Of a DNA stretch of 64,000 bases, positions 58,001 to 64,000 are shown one piece after another; within the stretch, counting starts at the first letter, position 1, and the number at the start of each line of letters is the position of its first letter. Position numbers and translations under genes: made by a program. This DNA comes from Closterium sp. NIES-65 (Eukaryota; Streptophyta; Zygnematophyceae; Desmidiales; Closteriaceae). Below the pieces are notes generated by a model. That model did not search any database and was not told where the DNA came from. It saw nothing but the letters and a program-made list of their open reading frames with translations. The stretch spans positions 806,001 through 870,000 of the forward strand of contig CANXME010002486.1 in NCBI GenBank assembly GCA_948144175.1, in the 5' to 3' direction.

Positions 58001-58029
58001 ATGACGTCATAATGTATTGATGACGTCAT
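58001..58029. promoter_or_regulatory. Paired TGACGTCA (bZIP/CRE-type) boxes
   Basis: Two perfect TGACGTCA palindromes at 58002-58009 and 58021-58028, 11 bases apart, on an AT spacer. They match TGA/as-1-class bZIP targets. They are about 1.13 kb upstream of the broken paralogue, so the regulated gene is unclear. Confidence 0.5.
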
Positions 58030-58532
58030 CCGGAACCGTCGGCGAAAAACCTTCTGCACTTTCCTTTGCCACCCCGCCAGATGGCTGCAGAACAATGGCG
58101 GTGTTCGCCAGCACCTTTGAGATTGGAAGAAAATGGAAGGCATTGGACTGGCAATGGCATCAGGAAGCGGGGTCGGAGCCCTCCGAAAAGGTTTGGGCGA
58201 AATGCCACCCGCGAGCTTTCCAGCCCCGACATGAGAAACTTCACAACCGCATATTGAACCCCACACCCCACCTTCCTCCGACAGCCAATTACATCGCCTA
58301 TCCACGGCGGTCCACGTGAAATGGTGGATTGCCACGGGATGGCATGAGACGGGACGTTTGCCTGGGGAGGAAGTCGCGTCCCCATTTCCGAATGCCATGT
58401 TTCCTTCCGAAAATTGAGAAAAATGAGAGCGTTCGCCAGGCGCCGCAGATTGCTTTAGGCTCGGACGACATCCTAGCTTCGGCACGAATTTTACGGGCTG
58501 ACCAGGCTGACGGCGCTTAACGAACCCTAACT

Positions 58533-58573
58533 GACGGGATCAGGAAGGCGTGACTGACCTTCCTGATCCCGTC
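58533..58573. repeat. 16-bp perfect stem-loop
   Basis: gacgggatcaggaagg at 58533-58548 pairs with 58558-58573 around a 9-base loop and is followed by gtttttg. It looks like a foldback scar; a bacterial-type terminator is not expected here. Confidence 0.85.
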
Positions 58574-59326
58574 GTTTTTGTTTTCAAAAGTGCTGGCGAA
58601 CACCGCCAATGTCAGTGAGAGAGAGACAGACCAGAGAGTGCTAAGGTGCTGGAGTTCACCGACCTGGTCAAGCATTGCCGTTTAGAGCATACGTTTTTGC
58701 CGTCGGATCTGAGAGCAATCGACGGCGGATAGGAACATGTCTACCTGGCTTTTGAGACCCGACCCCAATGCGAGCCTAAACCGGTTTAGGGTGGTAGAGG
58801 TTCCACGCACACGCGCTATGGGTTGCTATTAGCATACGCGAATGGACTTGGATGGTCTTCTTAGAATCAACTGCCACGTCACAGATCTGAGTCCAGGTTG
58901 TCGTGATGTGATTAGAGTTATGTCATGTGCGCAAGGTACGCATTTGCGAATACACATTCAAAGTTATGTAGAGCCATGCATGCGGCGAACTTGGGTCAGA
59001 AAAAAAGAAAAACCGCGACCCGGATCCGTGAATGCGCTCCATATAAGTGTCGTCACTCCACTTTGACGACCGGACCCACTTTGTCTGTCACTCTGACGTG
59101 ACAGATTCTCAGAATTCCGTTCGAGCTATTTCTCCCGTCGAGTTTGATCTAGAACCATGGCGGTTAACACCGTTCTTATCACTGGAGCTAGTGGTTTGGT
59201 TGGCAAGGCGACGTTGAAGGTAGGAGAGCTTGTTGTCGTCATCTTTAGTTACCTTATTCGCCATCACCTCTGTTACCTCATTGTGAGGGACCTCAAAATC
59301 GCCTCTTTTTGAGGTGCCTAAAAAAT

Positions 59327-59420
59327 AAAGGTAGGAGAGCTTCTTGACGTCATCCGTTGTTACCCCATTCAACGACATTCAAGGTAGGAGAGCTTCTCGT
59401 CATCCTTAGTTTCCCCATTC
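59327..59420 (+). repeat. Repeated exon-1 donor region in the NmrA paralogue
   Basis: The donor and intron start (aaggtaggagagctt..gtcatc) of exon 1 at 59217 recurs at about 59327 and 59381, with a short hairpin (acctcaaaa..tttttgaggt) near 59290-59314. Confidence 0.8.
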
Positions 59421-59765
59421 AAAGAGACACTTGAATTCCCTTCACGGTTTGTGAGGCGTTCACACTGACCCGCATTCCTATCGTGTTCTGCATGCGCGGT
59501 TGATTTTCCTTCCCTTAAGGCTCTCGGACAGTCACCCGAACGCTTCACCGTAAAGGCTGGCGTTCGAAACCCCTCCAAATCCGCTGCTGATCTCACTGAG
59601 ATTGCTCCGAACGTCTCAGTGCTCGCTGCGGACCCACTGAAAGCAGCGGAAATTGCAGCAGCACTTCAGGGAGTGGACTACGTGTTCGTGATTGCTCCGA
59701 GCCATTCTGACTGCCAGAAGATCGCCATTGCCGCCATTGACGCTGCAAAGGCTGCATGCGCTAAG

Positions 59766-59900
59766 GTGGGCTGCTCATTACCATCACAACACCGTCAAGG
59801 TGAGCTGCTCGTTACTGTCACAACACCGTCAAGGTGAGCTGCTCGTTACTATCACAACACCGTCAAGGTGCTCGTTACTGTCACTTACCGCCAAGGTGAA
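59766..59900 (+). repeat. 33-bp tandem repeat after paralogue exon 2
   Basis: Three to four copies of a unit containing gtcaaggtgagctgctcgtt, each with an 'aag|gtgag' donor-like junction like the exon-2 end. Confidence 0.85.
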
Positions 59901-60963
59901 GGTGACCCACTCGCGTTGTGGCTGTTAGCTTTCTTCAAGAGACACCACTGGGTATTCTGCATCCGATACTCACCTTTTCCCTCCCATCATCTCCCCCTCC
60001 TCCCCTTTCGTCCACGCGTTGCTTACGTTTCCCACGACTCCATCGTTTCGTTCTCCTCACGTCGCAGTTCATCCTTCTCCTCTCAGTAGCCACTGCCGAA
60101 CTGCCCGACTTAATCTTCTCTCGGCAATTCCGGCCTGTGGAGGCACACGTGGAGGCGTCTAGCGTGCCGTACACCGTCATTCGTCTGCCATCCTTTATGG
60201 AGAATAACTACGATTTCGCAAAGACGATTAAAGAGTATAAAGCGTTTTATTCGTCGTACGAGCCAGACAAGCTATTCAGCCAGGTGTGGACGGTACGTGG
60301 TGTCACTGACAATCCGAGTGCAGCAATGCCAATGCAGGTGCACCAATGCCAATGCAGGTGCACAAACGCCAATCCCATTGCACCATGCAGATCCAGGTGC
60401 GCAGCTGTGTTAGTATTGTGTCTCCAGGAGTTTCCAGGGTAAAATTTGTGTTTGCAGGTGCAAGAATGTGCCGTCCATTTTGGTGAAAACACACGCATTT
60501 TGTTGCAAAAATGTGCGTTCTGACGGAAGAATGTGCATTCTGGTGAAAAAATGTGCATTTGCAATGTGTATACATGTGACCATGCATCCAGTTGGTGCAT
60601 ACTTATTCTTCTGTGCCATACTTGTGTTTGGCAGATGTTGGGGAGGTAGCAGCAAAAATATTAGCTGATCCTAAGGCTCATAAGGGCAAGACCTACACCC
60701 TGACTGGGCCCTCCTCAACTGCGACTGATATTGCAGAGGATTTTTCCAGAGCTCTTGGTAAAAGAATCTCCTACGAATTTGTAAGTACTTATCCAGTAGC
60801 AAGCTTGTTGTGGTTACTCTGTTTTACAAGCTGGTAGGTTTTAATCAACTCATTCCTTTTTTCCTACCCTGCCCTTGAGAATATTTTAGGACGTCCCCCA
60901 ATTTCCATGAAGGCTTGGGTAGATGCACATGTTGATGCCTTCAAAGCCCAAAAAAAGAAGTGA

Positions 60964-62647
60964 TGGTGAGTACTTGAGCATGGAGATGGTTGGGTGCCCA
61001 AAAATGTATGCGGTTTTTGGTATTTGAGAATGTGCAAAGGACTGAATGGCTAGAGAGTGGCAGATGTATACTAGGCGTGGTGATATATGTTTCTGTTGTG
61101 ATGCATTTTAGCATTCAGCCTTGTGAAGGTGTCAATTCGCTCAAACCAGCAGAACCATACTTCACCTTATGAGATATTTGAAGAGAGTTATGCCGCAAAA
61201 ACGAAGTGCGAGCTATGCCTGGCAGACTTCAAGTTGTGAGCTTGCTGAGGTGTCTCAGCCACACCCTAACCAGACCAACTTGCCCAGCGTCCAAAATTAG
61301 CGTCTCAAAGGCTGACAGGTCGGCGAAGCAAATTCCGCTGAGTCATTCTCGAGATCCCATTCGTCCAGATGCTCGCGTCGCACATTAGTCGAATTTCGAG
61401 TTCGGCTCGGTGACGCCAAGGCCATTCGTATGAGTTCTCGAGGGTGTTGGATAGGTTTGGTTTGCCCCACCTCCTTCCAGAAGAAACAAGAAAGGGAGAG
61501 TATATCCCAACTCCATAGTTTCAAAAATATCTCAAATTTAGTCTTAATTCGACAAAAAAAGTACAGCTTTCTGGAAGTCTGCTCACGCGAGGCCCAGATT
61601 ATGTTCAAAACTGGTCCTGCGGGGAAAACTTTTCGACACGTGTCCTATTTCTTATTAGCAATTTCTGACGGGGGCAAAAAACATAGAGCCCCTTGGGGAA
61701 CCAAGACACACGTTCGGGAGGGACCAGCCCTAAACACGGGGAGCCGCTTGGTGTTTAGGGCTGATCCCTCCCGCAAATGTGCCCTAGTTCCCGAGGGGTT
61801 TTATCGTTTTTTGCCCCGTCGAAATTTTTTCAAAGCGAAATTGGACACGTGTCGAAAATTTCGCCCCGCAGGACCAGTTTTGAAAATACTTTGGGCCTCG
61901 CGTGAGCTAAATTCTAGAAAGTAGTACTTTTCGAGTGAGCCCGTGGCTAAATTTGAGAGAAATCTGAAATTATGGGCCTGAAATATAGTTTCCCAACAAG
62001 AAACCAGGTTCGTTTGATGCCAAATCAGCCATAGTGCTTCAGCGAAGAAGCTTTCGTCGTTAACTCGCTTCATAAGGACCCTGGTTACCGGATTTTGATA
62101 ATGTTTTGGTGGATGATGGCCTTCGAAGCTCGCAAACTTTTCTTGGGATTTCATGTCCACCTCGAAATTTGATTGGTTTGGTTCGGTTTGGGTTATCCCG
62201 CGTCACTACACTTTCTGCTCCCCTTGTTGCCAGCATCATCACTCCCTTTCCTGTTCCTTGGGTTTCCCTCTCTCCCTTGCTTGCTGCTCTGCTACGCCTT
62301 GGGGTTGTGTTTCAAGTAGGAGAAAGATAGAATAATTCAACCTCTTTCCACGCAGTGGCTACTGCAACGGAGTCTTGCATTAGTGACGCTTATCTCGTGT
62401 GCTCTGTTTAATTCAAAGCTCTCATCTCTTGGCTGTAGCTCGACAGGTATAGGAACGTGGATTTAGATCAGTCATCGACGCGGATTCATATTGGAAATTA
62501 CAAGAATAGTTGTAACAGGAATTGCTGGGTAGTTAAATCAGGGGTCTGGGGTTTAATAACAGAGTTCGTCGATTTCTCCTCACCCGTTCTTTCCTGCTGA
62601 TAGAAAGGAATTCCGGAGCTGGTTTAGGTTAGGAGTAAGGTCCTCTC
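60964..62647. other. Intergenic stretch with a large foldback element
   Basis: 1.7 kb. The middle is a long imperfect inverted repeat (listed separately). 62100-62647 should contain the promoter and 5' UTR of the last gene. No other gene seen. Confidence 0.5.
61485..62003. mobile_element. Long imperfect inverted repeat (foldback/MITE-like)
   Basis: Left arm about 61485-61737 and right arm about 61751-62003 around a 13-base loop. The inner 22 bases (gggagggaccagccctaaac.. / gtgtttagggctgatccctc..) are near-perfect. Further out, gacacgtgtc, gaccagttttgaa and gcctcgcgtgagc are shared in inverse order, with increasing divergence to the ends. No coding capacity seen. Terminal motifs and a target duplication are not clear. 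Confidence 0.8.
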
Positions 62648-64000
62648 ATGTCTACCGAAGCTGACAAACCCGCTCCCGTCGAGGGAGATGCTGCTAAGGT
62701 CCCTGCACCTTCCACTGCCGAACCTGGAAAAGCTCCCGAGCCTGAAAAGCCCGTTGAAGCTGAAAAGGCTTCCGAACCTAAAAAGGCTTCTGACGCCGAC
62801 GCGTCAGCCGACAATGCGGACAAGGGGGACGGCTGGCAGACGGTGACATCACGCGAGAGACGAGATGGCAACAGGGGGCATTGGAGGGGACGAGGCCGCG
62901 GAGGCAGAGATTCGCACCACCATCACGGCGGGAATCGCAATGCAGGTGGTTACAGACGTTCGCACGGCCATGGAGGAGGACCCGGGGGACCCGGAGGCTC
63001 CGGCGACAAATCGAGCGGTGGGGGTAGAGGCGGTGTTGCCGGCAAAGGCGGCGCTGTCGCCGCCGCCAAATCCGGCGGCGCTGCTGGTGCTGCTGCTGCG
63101 GCAGCTCCCCCTGCTGGAGCTGCTTCGGCGGACGGCAACGCCGCTGCCGGAGCGGCCGGAGCTTCCAGCGCAGCGGAAGGCGCAGGGAAGGCCGGGGATG
63201 GCGGAGATAGCGGAAGCGCGACGGCCGGCGCGGCGGGTCAGAAAACCGGAAGTGATTCCAACGAGGGGAAAGGCGCAAGCGGGGGGGGCGCAGGGGGGAA
63301 TGCGCATGGGCACGGGCACGGACATGCGCACGGACATGGACATGGGCATGGGCATGGGCATGGGCATGGCGCGTCTGGTAAGGGCTCGGTTTGGCAGGTC
63401 AAAGGGAAGCCTGGAAAAGGGGTATGGGCGCAGGTGGTTAAGAGTGAGCCAGGCAAGGCCCGAACGCACCCCGGGCCTGATGAGGGGCTAGCTTCGCTCG
63501 TGCGAGGTTCGGACGCAGCTGGAGACGCGCCGGCGAGTGCCGAGCCTGCGAAGCAGGCTGGGGGAAAGGCTGGTGGGGCGGATACGAAAGCGGGGTCGGA
63601 ATCAGCGAAGCAGGGTGGGGGGAGGGGTGGTAATGCAGGCTCGGGGGGGCAGAAGGGTGGTGGAGGGAGGGGGGAAGGGGGAGGGAAGGGAGGCAAGGGC
63701 GGCAAGGCATGGCATAAGGATAAGGACAAAAAGGAGGAGAAGAAGGAGGAGAAGAGAGACGAGAAGGAGGATTCTGAGAAGAACAAGGAGAAGGAGAAGG
63801 GGAGTGAGGACAAGGAGAGTGCTAGTGGCGGTGCGAAAGACGGCGGGGAGGGTAAGGGTTCCAAAGGAGGGGGACATGGAAAGAAGGACGGGAAGTCGGA
63901 TCAGAAGGAGCAGAAGGATCAGAAAGAGGGGAAAGAGCCTAAGGAGCACAAGCCGCCGAAGCAGGCATGGCGCAAGCACAACAGGGACGGCGAGAAGGGC
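62648..64000 (+). CDS. Gly/His/Lys-rich RGG protein, N-terminal part (possibly RNA-binding)
   Basis: Open from the ATG at 62648 to the window edge, 451 codons, with no stop or obvious intron. It starts MSTEADKPAPVEGDAAK with a Pro/Glu/Lys stretch, then GDGWQTVTSRERRDGNRG and an RGG-type patch (WRGRGRGGRDSHHHH), a Gly/Ala-rich region, a (HG)n run of about ten units at 63300-63370, then VWQVKGKPGKGVWAQVVK, and highly charged Lys/Glu repeats before WHKDKDKK and QAWRKHNRD. The composition suggests an RNA-binding or LARP1-like protein, whose La module would lie to the right. No folded domain is in view, so the function is a guess. The long open frame with consistent GC-rich codon use supports a real gene. 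Confidence 0.65.
   Translation, partial: MSTEADKPAPVEGDAAKVPAPSTAEPGKAPEPEKPVEAEKASEPKKASDADASADNADKGDGWQTVTSRERRDGNRGHWRGRGRGGRDSHHHHGGNRNAGGYRRSHGHGGGPGGPGGSGDKSSGGGRGGVAGKGGAVAAAKSGGAAGAAAAAAPPAGAASADGNAAAGAAGASSAAEGAGKAGDGGDSGSATAGAAGQKTGSDSNEGKGASGGGAGGNAHGHGHGHAHGHGHGHGHGHGHGASGKGSVWQVKGKPGKGVWAQVVKSEPGKARTHPGPDEGLASLVRGSDAAGDAPASAEPAKQAGGKAGGADTKAGSESAKQGGGRGGNAGSGGQKGGGGRGEGGGKGGKGGKAWHKDKDKKEEKKEEKRDEKEDSEKNKEKEKGSEDKESASGGAKDGGEGKGSKGGGHGKKDGKSDQKEQKDQKEGKEPKEHKPPKQAWRKHNRDGEKG

Larger units (their letters stand above)
57380..59156. other. Intergenic stretch between NmrA-like paralogues
   Basis: 1.8 kb. It contains a pair of TGACGTCA boxes (58002, 58021), a 16-bp perfect stem-loop (58533-58573) and a possible TATA motif (atataag, 59041-59047) for the downstream paralogue. 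A 193-codon minus-strand frame at 57904-58485 is not convincing. Confidence 0.5.
59157..60963 (+). pseudogene. Tandem NmrA-like paralogue, broken
   Basis: Exon equivalents 59157-59219 (VNTVLITGASGLVGKATLK), 59520-59765, 60068-60292, 60635-60780 and a truncated last exon ending at 60963. Exons 1, 2 and 4 keep the lengths or phases of the intact gene. The end of exon 3 has lost about four bases (PDKLFSQ instead of PDKPFTAVSVD), so splicing to exon 4 reads ATG TTG GGG AGG TAG. The last exon lacks its first roughly 130 bases, including the acceptor region, keeping only ILGRPPISMKAWVDAH onwards. Sequence identity to the intact copy is high, so the break is fairly recent. An unusual splice could in principle rescue it. 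Confidence 0.72.

Noticed and set aside
57904-58485. Minus-strand frame of 193 codons
   Set aside because: Composition is uneven, start weak, and the area contains palindromic regulatory-looking sequence; no homologue recognised.
58533-58573. Rho-independent terminator
   Set aside because: Stem-loop plus T run looks right, but the genome is eukaryotic; more likely a foldback scar.

Overview
This window reads as nuclear DNA of a streptophyte plant, most likely a streptophyte green alga or early land plant. The genes have many spliceosomal introns with GT/AG ends and very C/T-rich acceptor tracts. The gene set includes a GPI-anchored COBRA protein, a kinase-less malectin/LRR receptor-like protein, a plant-type ABCF4 (GCN4-like) and a vacuolar-type gamma-glutamyltransferase. 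Both major plant LTR retrotransposon classes are present, including a chromodomain Ty3 element. Coding regions are GC-rich with long Ala/Gly/Ser runs built from GCN/CAG triplets. No bacterial or organellar features were seen. I cannot name the species.

Layout, left to right. 112-3731: 3' end of a class 3 (DAG-type) lipase with an apparent frameshift. 4512-9134: ABCF4. 10300-10983 (minus): small, possibly myristoylated unknown protein. 12547-25477: a Ty3/gypsy chromovirus with 331-bp LTRs and TTATG target duplication, decayed, and split by an intact antisense Ty1/copia element (17009-24410; 132-bp LTRs, GTGGG target duplication, one 1986-codon polyprotein). 26606-34089: malectin-LRR receptor-like protein, 13 exons. 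35296-39416: long protein with two NOI/RIN4-like motifs. 40556-44120: COBRA, 7 exons. 46312-50980: gamma-glutamyltransferase. 51730-54928 (minus): YIP1/YIPF5-type Golgi membrane protein, 6 exons. 55785-57379: NmrA-like NAD(P)-binding protein, followed by a broken tandem paralogue at 59157-60963. 62648-64000: start of a Gly/His/Lys-rich, RGG-bearing protein that runs off the window. Exon models were built by eye. In each multi-exon model from ABCF4 onwards except the GGT N-terminus and the pseudogene, exon phases join and the total is a multiple of three.

The genes are unrelated housekeeping, cell-wall and membrane functions, and show no operon or cluster logic. The unusual thing is structural. 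Almost every intron carries one or more partial, decayed copies of the neighbouring exon with its splice site ('ghost exons', roughly 60-70 by my reading). Copies of an exon's 5' half lie upstream of the real exon and copies of its 3' half lie downstream. Several direct repeats of this kind have a short perfect palindrome at the junction between copies. This genome-wide-looking habit is the main candidate for something undescribed here.
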